Assembly: GCA_035582835.1 (NCBI GenBank)
Contig: JAYKAV010000002.1
Span: forward strand, 1-64,000
DNA length: 64,000 nucleotides
Direction of reading: 5' to 3'
Origin: Phoebastria nigripes
Lineage: Eukaryota > Chordata > Aves > Procellariiformes > Diomedeidae
A program made the translations under genes and the position numbers. The notes beneath the pieces are model-generated. The model had not been told where the DNA came from and searched no databases. It saw nothing but the letters and a program-made list of their open reading frames with translations. The first letter of the stretch is position 1. Every line of letters starts with the position of its first letter. Positions 11,826 to 24,829 of this stretch are shown here, in pieces.

Positions 11826-12560
11826 GGGAGGACAAGTTCTACCGAGTGTAGGTGGTGAGATGTTGGCAGTGGAGAGCCATAGAGGTGGCCTCTATGGGGA
11901 GTGGCCATGGGCTGCCCTGTGCTGGACACAGTTGGTTCCAGCGGGCTCCAACTGACCCACCACAGGGCACAGCTGAGCCCCTCAGCCAAGTTGGTGGCAC
12001 GTCTGGGAAAACGTATTTAAGAAAGGCCAAAATGCTGCATGACAATGTGAGGAGTGAGGAAAAAAAACTGTGAGAAACAACCCTGTGAACACCAAGGTGA
12101 GAGAAGAAGGAGGGGGAGGAGGTGTACCAGGGCAGAGATTCCCCTGCAGCCTGTGGAGTACCGACGGTGGAACAGGTATTTCCCTGCAGGCCACAGAGAG
12201 GACCACAACAGAGCAGATATCCACATTGCAGCCCATGGAAAGCCCATGCTGGAGCAGGCTCCCGGCAGGAACTGTGGCCCATGGAGGACCTATGCTGGAG
12301 CAGTCTGTTCCTGAAGGACTGCAGCACATGGAAAGGACCCACGCTGGAGCAGGGGAAAAGTGTTAAGAGGAAGGAGCAGCAGAGAGGAACTGTTATGAAG
12401 AGATTCTGTGTGAGCCAAAGCATGTGGGCACCTGATGCCATGTACCTCGTGAAGAGCTCAGGCTTCCTGCACTGCCAGTGGAAAGGGCAGATCTGTGGAG
12501 AGTTCAGGGAAGTTGAGGCAGAAGCTATTCAGAGATATCCAGAGAACTGAAAGCATCTAT
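11826..12560 (+). mobile_element. Probable degenerate solo LTR of an avian ERV
   Basis: This GC-rich island sits in AT-rich surroundings. It has a TATA-like GTATTTAAG near 12012-12020 and a region with three spaced copies of a GCTGGAGCAG-type motif (near 12248, 12294 and 12342), interleaved with CCCATGGA-type repeats. From familiarity with bird genomes this arrangement resembles the transcribed part of an ERV LTR, but I could not locate matched termini or a target duplication. Several overlapping open frames of 66-200 codons on both strands come from the low stop-codon density of the GC-rich DNA and show no domain. An unrelated minisatellite-like repeat is the alternative. Confidence 0.45.
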
Positions 12561-13836
12561 CCTCCCATGCTTCCCTGGAAGTTTGAAGATGGAGAAGCCT
12601 GAGGAACCTGATGCAAATAGATATATATGATACACTTTCTTATGGAATTCCTTACAGACTTATGAACTGACCAAGGAAATCTCAGATCTGGGTGAGACAG
12701 CTTAAACTGAAAGACATCAAAACTATTGCCTTTCCTTCCCAGTAAGTTGATGCACACTGCGTCCTTCAGTCCAGTCTAGTTTCTTGTTCAGCAAGTTCAG
12801 TGCTTTCCTGGATTGCAACACAGCCCACACCATTCCCTCTGGTCACTTTTGAGGCTTGACTTCAGAACCACTCCTTACCAAAGGCAGACATGGTTCTGTA
12901 GGCATCTCTAAGAGTCTATGCACACAGCCAGCTTCCTGCTTGCTACATCTCAGTCCTGACATTCCATGAACTTCTCCCTGCTGAACAGGTACAGTTGCTC
13001 AAAGGAAGAGGCAATCTCTTCCTTCTAAACATTTCCAGCAAATTTAGTTTGCCGCAGATTGGATATGGCACACATCCTCCTAAGCAGTTCTCTCAAACAC
13101 AATACACTTGAGCTTCGTGTAAGTTGTGAACAAACAAATTAGATGGGCATATACTCCTCACAGAGTTATTTGATGGAAACAGACAAACTTCTGGCTTCAT
13201 AATGTAGACTATATAACTGGAAAATAATTCCAGAAATGTATTTCCCTTTCTTGCTGTTGCTCATACTGCTTTTGTTGGTAACCTTCACAGTGCAAACAAG
13301 ATTCCAGGACAGACTTAAACCCAAATGAAAACCCAAGCTGAGAGCAGTCCTTCATTTGTGCTTTACAGACAATGTTAAATTCCCAAATATATCTCTGTTC
13401 TTTTTATTCATTTACTATATCTGGATAGACTTTGTTAACATAGTTTTTATTTCATGGCCCAAAACGCCAGGCTTAATCAACATAGTTCCACCAATGTCTG
13501 GAGAATTGTCATGATTTACATTAGCTTAGAATATGTAATTTGTATGCAGAGATGTGAAAGGTGGACATGAGTGCTGCTGTTTAAAAAAAAAAGAAAGATT
13601 GATGAATAATGCATGAGAGGTCTACGCCTTCACAGTTTCTATGGGTAGGCAGTCCTCCTAAATACCAGTGTGTCCCATATGGCAATGGAGATTGCCTGCA
13701 CCGCTGAGCTCCTCCCACCCGAGCACCTCAACCCTCCCTCATGGACCATGCAGTTCCCTGTGTGGTCACCAGAGTCTCAAGACACTCTTCTGGTGTAGGA
13801 TACTCATCTGTTTCTCCTGTAAATTCTGCTACAGTC
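12561..13836. other. Unassigned interval
   Basis: I see no supported gene or repeat. Base composition is close to that of the flanks. Confidence 0.45.
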
Positions 13837-13876
13837 CCAATGTGGGACTGAGATCTCCAATGTGGGACTGAGATCT
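13837..13876. repeat. Exact tandem duplication of a 20-bp unit
   Basis: The unit CCAATGTGGGACTGAGATCT occurs twice head-to-tail without a mismatch. It is either a very recent duplication or an assembly artefact. Confidence 0.95.
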
Positions 13877-16800
13877 CCGGTCTCATCCAAAGATGTCAGA
13901 GATTTTGCACAGTATACATGCTGTCTTACTTATTACAGCACCTTCACAAAAGCAACAGGTTTTTATCCTTTCCTGTGAAAGGGTATAAACCACAGTTTTC
14001 ATTTGTTATTCTAGTCACCAGACTAAAGAGATACACCCCAGCCCTCCAGATTGCCTCCCTGTGCATCCAGGAATGCAATGGTGATGAGTCAAAAAAAGAC
14101 ATCTGTCTAACCACACAGCAGAATGGAAAGGAGCTTCAGATCCCTGGATAGTCTCTGGTTTTATTCAAAGTGTGGCTTTCTGCTCAAGAACAAGTAGAAG
14201 AACTTCACTGTACTCTAAATAGTCAATAAAGCAATATCAACAATGCTTATTTTTTATGAAGCTCAAAAGATTACCATAAATAGTGAAAGCTTAAAGTGAT
14301 TATTTTTAATAACAAAGCCTAATCCTAATTTTACATACATTGAATTTAACAGAAATTTGTAAACTATTGATAATGCTAAAGCAAGTGCTATTTGTGGATT
14401 GAGGAATTTCTTGACAAATACACATAGTAGAAGCATTTAGCTTCAAATGAATTACAGCATTGTCGTGGACTGACAAATACAGTGACACTACTCAACTACC
14501 TTCATGATAGACAAAAGCTTCAGTAAATCAGATCATACTGCATATTTCTGAAGTTAGTACATACATTATTAGGCACTTCCATATTGTGCCATCAGAGTCC
14601 ATTAAAAACTGAATTCCCTTTTTCCAGTTGGAAAAATTCTGATATTTTAGCATTTGTAAAATTGAGGTACTATTTTCAAATGCTGAAATTTTCAGTGGTA
14701 CGTGAAACTCCAATATGTAACTGTTTGGAAATATTTAAATAGTTAAATATTACTTCTGGACAATTTCAAGCAATTCAGTCTATTGTGTCTTAGTTCTCAT
14801 ATTTCCTCATGAAGTTAACATCTGAGTATCTCTTTTGGTCTTTCATTTGTACACAAAATGATTTTTTTTAATGATAATCAGAATTTTTTTTTAATTCTTA
14901 TTTTTGCTGAAGCTTTGTTTTTCATTAAAAAAACATGTTGCAAGAAAATACCAATGATCTTCACTAAAATTGTTAAAGAGATTTATTCTTAACCTAAGGG
15001 AACTTACAATACAGTTGTATTCCAATTCCTACAAACAAGCTGTAAAAACAGATAGTTTTTATTTTATCCTATGTTCATCACCAGGGTTTCTTAGTGACTC
15101 CGCTGTGGCATTTACAGTAATAAAAATTGCTCAGGCTTTACAAAATATTTATAAGGTGGCTCCTGTTGGGGGTTTTCTGGTATTATAAAGTGCTTTAATT
15201 TCTAGGTTAGGTAATATGATGAACAACTCACCAGCAGTTTGCACTGCTGAAACAGCTCGCAGAGGCAATTTATAAAACCAGAAAGAGAAAAGCAGAGGAA
15301 CACTTATGTAATACAATAAATTTCCTTTCTTTTCTGTTCAGCTGGTTACTTCCACACATAACTTTTGACCTCTCCTCTTCTTTTAGAACATGTTGCAGTG
15401 TTTGTGTTATTGCTAAGTACAGCGCATGAATACACAAAGAGCACAATATATGTATGTGTGTGTGTGTGTGCACGCGTGCACAAATTAGAATTGTAGCAAT
15501 GTGATGAAAGATTGAAAGAATTCATCAAACTATGTCACTGGATATAAATTGCTAGATGTCTGACAGTTATTATTCTTACTAACTTTTCCAAGTTTCTTGA
15601 ATTATTATCAAAGAAATCTGCTAGTGATAAACCCAACACCTTGTTTCTCGAATATTGAGTAGACTTATTTGTATTAGGGACTATTTCCAATATGCCTTAC
15701 AGTTAGCCTTATAGTCCATTTCGCAGACATTTTGGAACTCTACAACTCACAATAGATTCACAGTATCTGCATAAGACTTGAAATGCCTCCCAGAGACAAT
15801 TTCATACATTCATTGAGTAAGGATTTCTAAGATCAAAAGTTTTCTGTGTGGTTCAAATATGATTCCTCTTGCATGTCTGCGAGGCAGTTCAAGCATATGG
15901 CTATGGAAGCACATGAAATGTATATGACACTGTATGAATAATTACACAATCAGATACACTGCTGTCATGTTATATATTGAGTTTTTTTGGTTTCTTCAAA
16001 CAAACAAGACAATTTATATATTCCACAGAATTATTATACAGATTAAAGAAAGCCTTATTACATTACAGTGACAAAAGTAGACAAAATGTATGGCCAACGC
16101 CCAATGGATACATTTGTATGCTGGTTTTGTGCATTGGTGTCATGAAATTTATAAATTTTTCAGTTCAACTTTTTTCCTCCTCCACTTCTTGTCTGCATCT
16201 TAGAGCAAATTGACCTAAGTGCAGTTTTGGGGGTGTTTGGGAGTGTGGTTTTTTTAGTGTAGAACTATATTTTATCAAAACGGTTCTCAAACAATTTATA
16301 TCTTTATAGGTCTGATATTAGCTGATCTTAGTTTGCTCAGTCATGCTTTTGGTTCTTCGTGAAATTAATGTCCAACTAAGCTTAAACCTCTGAAAACAGG
16401 GAGATGAAGATTTAAAGAAGCAGAGGTGTAAATTATGAAAAATCGCCACACACACACACATCAGATCTCTAAAATTTAATTTCATCCCCCTCAACTTTAC
16501 ATTACCTATAAAGATATTTTAAGGAGGGAACATTTGTGAAAAAAAATAGAGAGCAAGGAAATGTATGCAATGAAACCTAGCGATATGACTGCAGATAAGC
16601 TGTGAATCAAAACTTTAATGGGGAGAACAAGATAACTGTGGCAGAAAAGGTTTAAGACCAAGTTGCTCAAGCTGTCTAGGTACCTATTCAAATAATCAAT
16701 GCAACGTAACTTAGTCTAAAATCTACATGTGCTCAGCTGAATTATGCTGCGTTGAATTAATCTAAAATGAGATAAAATTAATTTCTCCCAAGCAGCTTGG

Positions 16801-17382
16801 CTTAGCTATTAAGCACCTAGCCCCAGAAAATTGTTTCAATATGGCCAGCATAGGTTCATGGGCTACCTTTATATTTATTGGAATGAGACAGATGTCTCAG
16901 AGGAGTTATGCATAGAGCTTCTCCCCTTATGTTGGCATATCCATTTTTTTTGTTGTTGTTTTAGGAAAATGGCTGTATAAAGAGTCCACCTCTATGAGGA
17001 ATGTGAATGCCAGTACAGCTTTTTGAGAAAGCAACTAGTTACAGCTAGGCAACAGAAATTCCAAGTAGAAATGTTTCAAACTTCTGTGCCTTAATAACTT
17101 TGGCCCTCTGAATCAGGACCCCACCCACATAACATTCAAAGCACTGAATACTTTCATGAGGAGAGACACTAAAAGACCATGGGCAATTTTTCTGAAGTCA
17201 GCTAATAGACCCATCTTGTTCATAACTGGCTATTGAACATTTAGACTGAGAATGGGGAGCCTGGATTATATGCCTTGCTCTTTCTTAGGGATTTAAATCT
17301 CCATTTTTCCATTTTTAAACAATTACAATCTACAGGGAGTTTTGAAGTTGAAATATTTTACTTTCTTAATAAAGCTGGGTCA
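13877..17382. other. Unassigned AT-rich interval with minor microsatellites
   Basis: There is no convincing gene. The stretch includes a TG/TA dinucleotide run (15448-15481, ending in GTGCACGCGTGCAC) and a short CA run near 16447-16460. The open frames here are short, AT-biased and without motifs. Confidence 0.5.
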
Positions 17383-17710
17383 CAGTAATTAAAGGGCAGC
17401 TACAAAGAGGACAGAGGCTCTCTCTTCACAAGGAGCCACATGGAGAAGACAAGAAGTAAGAGGTACAAATTGCACCAGGAGAGGTTTCATCTTGACATAA
17501 GAAAGAAATTTTTTACAATGAGAAGAATCAATCACTGGAACAACCTCCCTAAGGACATGGTAGAGTCCCCATCGCTGCAGGTTTTCAAGATGCAACTGGA
17601 CAGGGTGCTAGATAATCTCATCTAGGCTCTCTTTCCAATGAAAAATTGGACCAGATGATCTTTCGAGGTCCCTTCCAACAGGGGCTGTTCTATGATTTTA
17701 TAATTCTATG
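17383..17710 (+). mobile_element. CR1 3' end
   Basis: The last part of CR1 ORF2 is visible in a 61-codon frame (17440-17625): the FHLDIRKKFFTM segment, INHWNNLPKDMVESPSLQVF and the terminal LDNLI. A 3'UTR follows with GGTCCCTTCCAACAGG and a decayed TTCTATG tail at 17689-17710. The copy is the same subfamily as the antisense element starting at 33085; the two 61-codon peptides differ at only a handful of positions. It is 5'-truncated. Confidence 0.92.
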
Positions 17711-20700
17711 TTTCACTAAGGAGAAATGAAGGAAGATCCTGGTGGGTAAAGAATGAAGGAGCTTACACTGAGAAGGAAGAGGGTCTTAGGTTACAGGTCC
17801 ATTTCAGGTTTGCTTATAAATTTTGCATTTAAGCTGTAATTGGAAAAAAAATGGGTGAACATCACTGGCAGCAAGAAACCCAAGGTTCTCCCTCTGTCTC
17901 TGGAATCTCTCTCTCTCCAGTCAGCTCAGCTTTCTACAACTCTATCAGTTTCTGAGTCAGTTTAATTACAGTAAACCCTTCTCATTTGACCTCAGGAAGT
18001 GGAAGTTTACTTCAACACTAGATTCTTATCTGGTCACATGTTACTGTGGGCAGTGTTTCTTAATTTAAGATATTTGACTTTGACCCACAAGAAAGATATT
18101 TTTAGATTGACATATATAAACAACTTCATTTTGATCTGGCTTAGAGACAATAAAAGTTTTACAAATAACCCAAACAACAAATAGACTTACAAGCAACTGT
18201 CAGAACCATCGACTATCTTTCTTCAGTATCAATAGTATATACCTATCAGACAACCACTGATTTGCCAGGAGCTAAGGTGTAAAAAGGATGTGGTCCTTGC
18301 TATTAGAATAGCAAGGTTTACCAAGAGGAGGTTCCAGTTTTTTCAGGTTTGTTTTTTTGNTTTTTTTTTTTNNNTTTTNTTTNTTTNTTTNTTTTNGNNT
18401 TNNTTTTTTTTTTTTTTTTTCTTTCCCCNGTATCCTTTAGGATGTGGCCCCTTGATAGCATAGCTTAATGCTTTGTTAGCACAACATAGTCATGCATCTA
18501 GCTGATTTACACTAACTGAATAGTCACAAATATATTATTGTCCTAAGGTTTATGAATAGTTCACTCAAAAAAATAATGGTCCATTACATACGTGTGTATA
18601 CATTCAAGTTTTTTCAACAACCTTTTATTAATATCTATTCTATTATGGCAATATCACTGGCACTTTTTTTTTCCAGTTAAGACACAAAATTCTACAGCTC
18701 TGAGCAAAAGCAGAACTTCAATGCTGTATTTGTGTCTCCTGGTGGTCACACTGTCTTGAGGCAATTTCAACCGCTATATCTGTAATTGGTCCTTAGAAAA
18801 ACAGGAAGATTGTTCAGGAATTCTCTGGAAACAAACCAGGCATTCTCAGGCTGTCATTCTGGTTTTGCGAGTGTTTCACGTATCTCAGATGTCCATTTAC
18901 CAAGCACAAAAAAGGCAACTCTATGGCAGATCAATGCATCATTAGTCAGCTTTGTGACTTATGATATCAATTACTTTTTTCATGATGGGCCTATAGGCAC
19001 AGGTTTAAAGCCTATAAATCTTTGATAGCCATATAATTTGAAGTTAATTAATGTGATATGGAGAAACCAGAGTGGTTCAAAGCATTTTCTGCTAAGCTTT
19101 TTCCTGCTGAAACACTTCTCTTCTGGCAATGCTGGAACAAGCACACATGTTGATTTTGAAGTTATTTTCAGTATGAAGTTTTCTGAGATTCAGCATGCAC
19201 TTTCTGATCAGTGAATTATAAAGCAAAGTAGAAATATGGAAGAATCTGAAACCTGCCCATTTCTATTTAGAATAAATTATTTCAGTACAAGTCTATTTTG
19301 CAAAAGTTTCAATGGTTTTGTTTTGCAGTCCAGAGTAAAAACATACTTCAAAACCTCAAAGCTTGCTGGAAAACTTCTGATGCTCACCCTACAAGTTGCC
19401 CCAAACCAACAGAAATTACTATAAAGAGTGGAATGAATCAAGTATAATTTTTTTAAATTAAGTATTTCCTTCTTTTCATACTTTAAAGGAATCTGATAAC
19501 AGTAAACTATTTTTTACACATTCTGAACAGTGATACTCACACTTGCTACAAAATATTAGGATGGATCCACTTTGTTCCAAGTTCTGCAAATTAAAAGCTA
19601 CAGATCTGGTAAACCAAAAATAAAGAAAATTCGAAATGTCTCTGAATTGCGAATTGTATATAGCTTTGCTTTGTTCATTAACAGCCGTATGTGCCATTGA
19701 AAATAAATAAATATTTCATCATATTTATTTCCAGAGTCTGGAATTATCTTCCGCCTATGATATTGGCAAGTAACACATTGCACTGAATAGCAAATAGATG
19801 ACTCTGAAGGCATAGTCTTTGTTTTAAAAGGATGTTGTATTAGAGCTAATGACAATAGCAAATAATTTCAGCCTTTTCACAAGCTGCAAAATTTGTCCAT
19901 TATCTGATACATGTAAACTCTATTTCAGATGCTGCTTTGGTATAAAGCTAGTTATTTAACGTCCTTCCTATCTTATCTACCATGTGGGTATAGATAGTAA
20001 GCACAGTGAGACAGGGACTAATACTACTCATGAATGACCAGGTTTTTATATAATAATAATAGTAATATAGATCTAGTGATAAGGAGTATATAAAATTCAA
20101 TTTTAGTAGCCTGAGTGAAGGATTTTCATAGGATTCTAATCGAGCTCAACTCCTCCTACTGAAAACAGAGAGAGTCACCACTGTAAGGTGAGTCCATTTT
20201 TAGGGAAGCTTCTGGCATGTCTTCTGGCATTGCTCTCCCTTTCCACTGACTATGGAGGAGGACAGGTCAAAGAAGTACCTCATCCAGTTTCTTACATAAG
20301 TTTCTTAAATCCAGGGTTAGAATATTTTTCCTGGAACACAGTTGGAATCCACTATGACTCTTCATATTGCTACAAATATTTCTACTACCAATAACATTCT
20401 TACTCTGTGTGTGTGTGTACATTTATAATTCCTTTACATATATATATATTACACAAAGGTTACAAAAATGTAACTTTGGTTTATTTTTAATTTTTTGTTA
20501 TTAAATTTTCAATCATGTATAAATATGTATTTCTTTTATATATATATTCTCCCACTATTTTCTTAAATTCATCCATTGCTATTTTCTCTTTACCTATGGT
20601 TTCTGATAGTATAGAATTACTCTACTTTCTGGTGACTTTTGCAGTATAAATTCCAATACTATTTTTTACAAACAATTCTGATCTTCAACTTTACTAACAT

Positions 20701-23700
20701 TTTGGTTTAGCTTTATTTTGAAAAAAAAAAAAAAAAAAAATCATCTTAAAAATAGATCTTCTCTAACTCCCTGAAAGAATCTGATTTTACATTTTTACCA
20801 TAGCAGGTAACCAAATACTTGAAAAACTTAATTGTATTAAGATGCTATTAACACATTGATTCATGTGATGATTTGGAAGTCTATTCCATATTAAAAAGTG
20901 CTGGTTCATGGAGACTGGAAACAAAACCATAGCATAAAGAATAAAAGCTCTCTGGGTTAAGCCTGATATCTCCTACAAAAGTCTCTGCAGAAAAAACTGA
21001 GCTGAAGATGGAACAAATGTACTATTGGACAAGTAAATATGAACTGTCAACAACGTTTTTACTTAAACTTTATTTCAAGTTACATTCTTTTGCTGTAAAA
21101 TCTAAGATTTATTTTTCAATTTATTGTATGGTTTTAATCTCTGTAATTCAAGTAAGCTTTGAGTGTTTTCAGTTATTCAATTACACTGAGAAAATCCTTA
21201 GTTAATAAAAGTTTAATACAATTTAAGCTTCCCAAGACCATTAAATCTCAAACTCATAATGCTATCAAATGCGCATGTCACTGGAAGAGATTCAGAATTT
21301 AATCTTTAGGCATTCTGCAATTATAATGAATGCAAATCTCTGTAGGAATAAAAGATAATTCAGAATCAGGTACAGAATATTCTAAGTGAGAATGACCAAA
21401 CTTCATCTTCATTTAGCACCTTCAGCACTCCTAAAATATTGCAAAAAACTAAATGATAATCACATAACTTCTGGGCACTTGTTTCTGATAGTTATTGTTA
21501 GTGAATGTTCATAATTATACTACTATACAGATATGTTAGGTATGTTAAATGCATTCTCTTTGAGTAAAGTCAGTGAACATTTGCTGTCTTTAGCACTGAG
21601 CATTCCTCCTCTAGCTAAGTTAAATTTAAGCACTATTTTGTTCCACGTAATCTGGATCTAGACTGACTCTCACTAACCTCAGTAACTGACCAGACATCTT
21701 TAATTAGCAAGTACTTATGCAGTTTTAATCACTTAAAAGGGATTTAACAACAATACAAGGCCTTTGGTGATTTGATCATTAAAAGTCAACACATTTTTTG
21801 ATACCATAAGAGTTGCATGAAACTGATTTAATTTTTAACAGAAAGAATCACTTTCTTTCCTATAGCTTGAAGAATGTTGTTGGATGCAATCATCAAAAGA
21901 CCAAGAATGCCATTTAAAATACTTTTTACTGTACCAATTCATCTCGGTGAAATTAATTACACAAAATTTGGGATTCCTGGAAAGATTTTTTACATAAGCT
22001 TAAATTCATAAAATGTTTTGCTGTGCCTTTCTTTTTTATATATTAAATGTGTTTAATGATATCCTCACTGCATAGCATCAACTGACTGCTTCATTTCCTC
22101 TGATCAAAGTAGAAAGGAATGAAGCAGTTAATTAATTTTGTTATTAATTTTTCCCTGATATATAAACATGTATTTCTTATATAAATAAATTATCATGACC
22201 TAAATTCCAAGACAATGAATTGTGTGACTTTAAAATGCCTTGAATTTTTATGTCTACATATGTACAGTAACATTTCATTTGGAAACATTGAGAAATTCAA
22301 TTATCAACTGATAATTAAGCCTGATGAGGATTTTAAATCTCATCCAATCCCTTGAGTAACTTAATCAGCTAGGCTGAACACACATTGATGGGGTGAAACT
22401 GTCCCACACAAATTACTGCATCATAGAAGGTTTGAGATTGCTTATTGCACATGTAAGTAAGCCTGAGCGAAATATTTTCCTCCAACCTCAACATTTTCCT
22501 GCTGCTTTGCTTTAGCCAGATCTTTGTTTAGCCTTTGGTGTGATGCCATTCTGAAGTGCCTAACTTTGCCTATACTCTGCACGTAGAGCTAAGGTATGTA
22601 ATAAAGAATTAAGTTTTACTCTATGGAGTTGAGCTTGCCTAAAATGCATAAGTGCTTTTCTTTTAATTTAGTCTTAAGCAACAAGCCTATGAGCTTTTTA
22701 TTATAATAATAACGTTATAGTATTACATTATAATTATATTACATAATAATACAGTTATATGATATTATATAATTATGATATGATATAATATTTTAGTACA
22801 GTAATACAAAATTTAAAAATGTTATTACAGTCTGGTGAGTGTGAATTGGTGAAGTAAGAATACCAAACTATGTATTCTTGTTTTATTTTCATACTGAATG
22901 TTTTAGCATAGGGTCCATACCCTTAACGCTTATTTTTGCAGCAATTAAGAAATCTGTGGTGTTTCTATGGGTGTTTCGTTAATGTGTTTGGCAATCACTG
23001 CATTAATAGACAACAGATAACTGAGTCTGATAGGTCTCTGACTTCAACTGCTTTTCAAAACTATTAGACTGAAAATGAGAAGATCATAATAACAGATCCA
23101 GCAAAACAGTGCATCTTATATTGGCTTTCTCTGTTATTGATTTTAATATAGTCTATAATAAGTTGATTATACATCTCTATTAGCTTTTATTATAACTATG
23201 TATTTCACTATAGTTCTAGTTCAGCCTGAACTGGAGAAGTTTTCCTTTAAGGAGCTGTAATTCTGAAACAGAAGTTCTGAAATAAAATATTTTTTTTTCC
23301 TCAGATAACTCCTTTTTTTTAAAAAAAGGGAATTTTTTCTCAGAAAAAAAAATCCAAAAGAAAATTCACAGCTAGTTCAAACATGTACAACTACCATTAG
23401 TATAAAATCATAGTTTTTGAAAGTGATTGCAAATCTACAAGTTGATATAAATAAATTAAAAAAAACCCTTCTCTTTTGAAGTCCTTTAAAACTGTTGTAA
23501 CTATTCAAGTGAGAACAGATTATTTCTTTGGCTGAGGATGACTGATCAACCCCTATTTGTCATCTATTCAAAACATTCTTCTAGCACATCTTAGGTCCTA
23601 GATTTCACTATGTAATTTTGTCACCTTTAAATTATGACATTTATCTGTCCAACCTATTCTCTAGATCTCTTAAAAATGTAAGACATAGAATCAGACCAAC

Positions 23701-24384
23701 TAGGGAACCTTGTGGCACTCCTAGGTTTTGGGATTTCACTACAATGGAAATGAACTGAGAGTTTTGGGAGATTTGGGGTTTTTTTGCTTGTTTGTTTGGT
23801 GTTTTTTTTTTTCATTTACATCCTTTCACATTCATTTACATCCTTTCATAGTCCTTGGGTTTATATATTTTAGATGTTTGAGATGAATGGCTGCTTACGT
23901 CATATTCTATTTAATAGCTCCTTATAAACATATTGTGAAAAACTAGGTAAATTAGTTTAACTTATAGTGCTGTCTACCTCACAGAAATATTTGTAGAACT
24001 GCAATAGATTAGTTGTAACTAACTGAAATAATTCAGCTTACACTTTATTGTGACAGGTTTTCTAGTTCAGTTTTCTATAATTTCTGTGAATTTACTAAAC
24101 ACAGAANTGAATATAATGCTGAACATAGCATTAAGCAAATTTACTTTTATGTATGCTCTGTTTATATCTAGGCCTCATTTAAATTAATGGTGAAGTGTTA
24201 ACCTCAGCCTAATTTTGCACATTTTTTCACACACATTCAAGCGTGGATGCACACACCCCTAAAAATGTACCTAGCTGAATATAAAATGTTTAATTGAAAT
24301 ATTGCCTTGAACAGTGATTCATTTCAATTAATTTCAACATAGTTGTGAGAAAAGAGTGACTGACATTGTAAGGGTTAATGATAT
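17711..24384. other. Long unassigned AT-rich interval
   Basis: I found no exon-like frame or recognisable transposon in this 6.7 kb. Contents are a poly(T) run with many ambiguous bases (18348-18430), a 19-A run near 20721-20739, short TG and TA runs near 20406-20455, and a TTATAATAATA-type AT-rich patch at 22700-22790. Open frames reach at most 87 codons and lack motifs. If the inversion proposed for 9300-24385 is real, this is part of the inverted segment. Confidence 0.5.
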
Positions 24385-24748
24385 AGTTCTTTTTCTAGGT
24401 AAGACACGTCTTAGCCTCCTGGTCAAAGGTAAGGAGTTTGAAAGGGCCAGTCGAATCTGGCAAATCAACAAATGGTTACAGGACTGGTGCCACAGCCAGG
24501 GGTTCAGCTACTTAGACCATGGGACTCGCTTTGAGAAACCTGNNCTACTGGGGGCTGATGGGGTCCATNTGTCANNGAAGGGGAAGAGCATCTTCAGTCA
24601 TAGGCTTGCCAAGCTGGTGAAGAGGGCTTTAAACAAAAGTTGCCAGGGGAGGGGAACCTCAATCCATCCCACTCCTACCAGTTTGATGCCAGGGCCAGCA
24701 ATAGATGCCCAGAGCCTGGGGATCACAGGTGAACAGGAGAGCGCCTGA
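24385..24748 (+). pseudogene. CR1 ORF1, C-terminal part of the esterase
   Basis: The frame shows ASRIWQINKWLQDWC, FSYLDHGTRFEKP and the catalytic block DGVH (Asp codon 24557-24559, His codon 24566-24568), the distal Asp-His pair of SGNH-type hydrolases, followed by KGKSIFSHRLAKLVKRALN. It ends at a TGA at 24746-24748. The first codons up to about 24385 do not look like CR1, and the GDSL and GxND blocks are missing upstream. Those blocks are present on the minus strand at 9379-9549. Confidence 0.85.
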
Positions 24749-24829
24749 AGAGCAGCACAAAGGAACTCCAGCCAGTGAGACAGCTTCATCGGAGGCCCAA
24801 CTTAAATGCCTTTATGCAAACACACATAG

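Noticed and set aside
11839..12550. Overlapping frames up to 200 codons on both strands
   Set aside because: The GC-rich LTR-like block has few stop codons, the frames conflict on both strands, and no domain or splice context is visible.
9300..24400. Twin-priming (5' inversion during insertion) as the cause of the split CR1
   Set aside because: Twin priming leaves the inverted 5' part adjacent to the 3' part. Here about 14 kb of non-CR1 DNA separates them.
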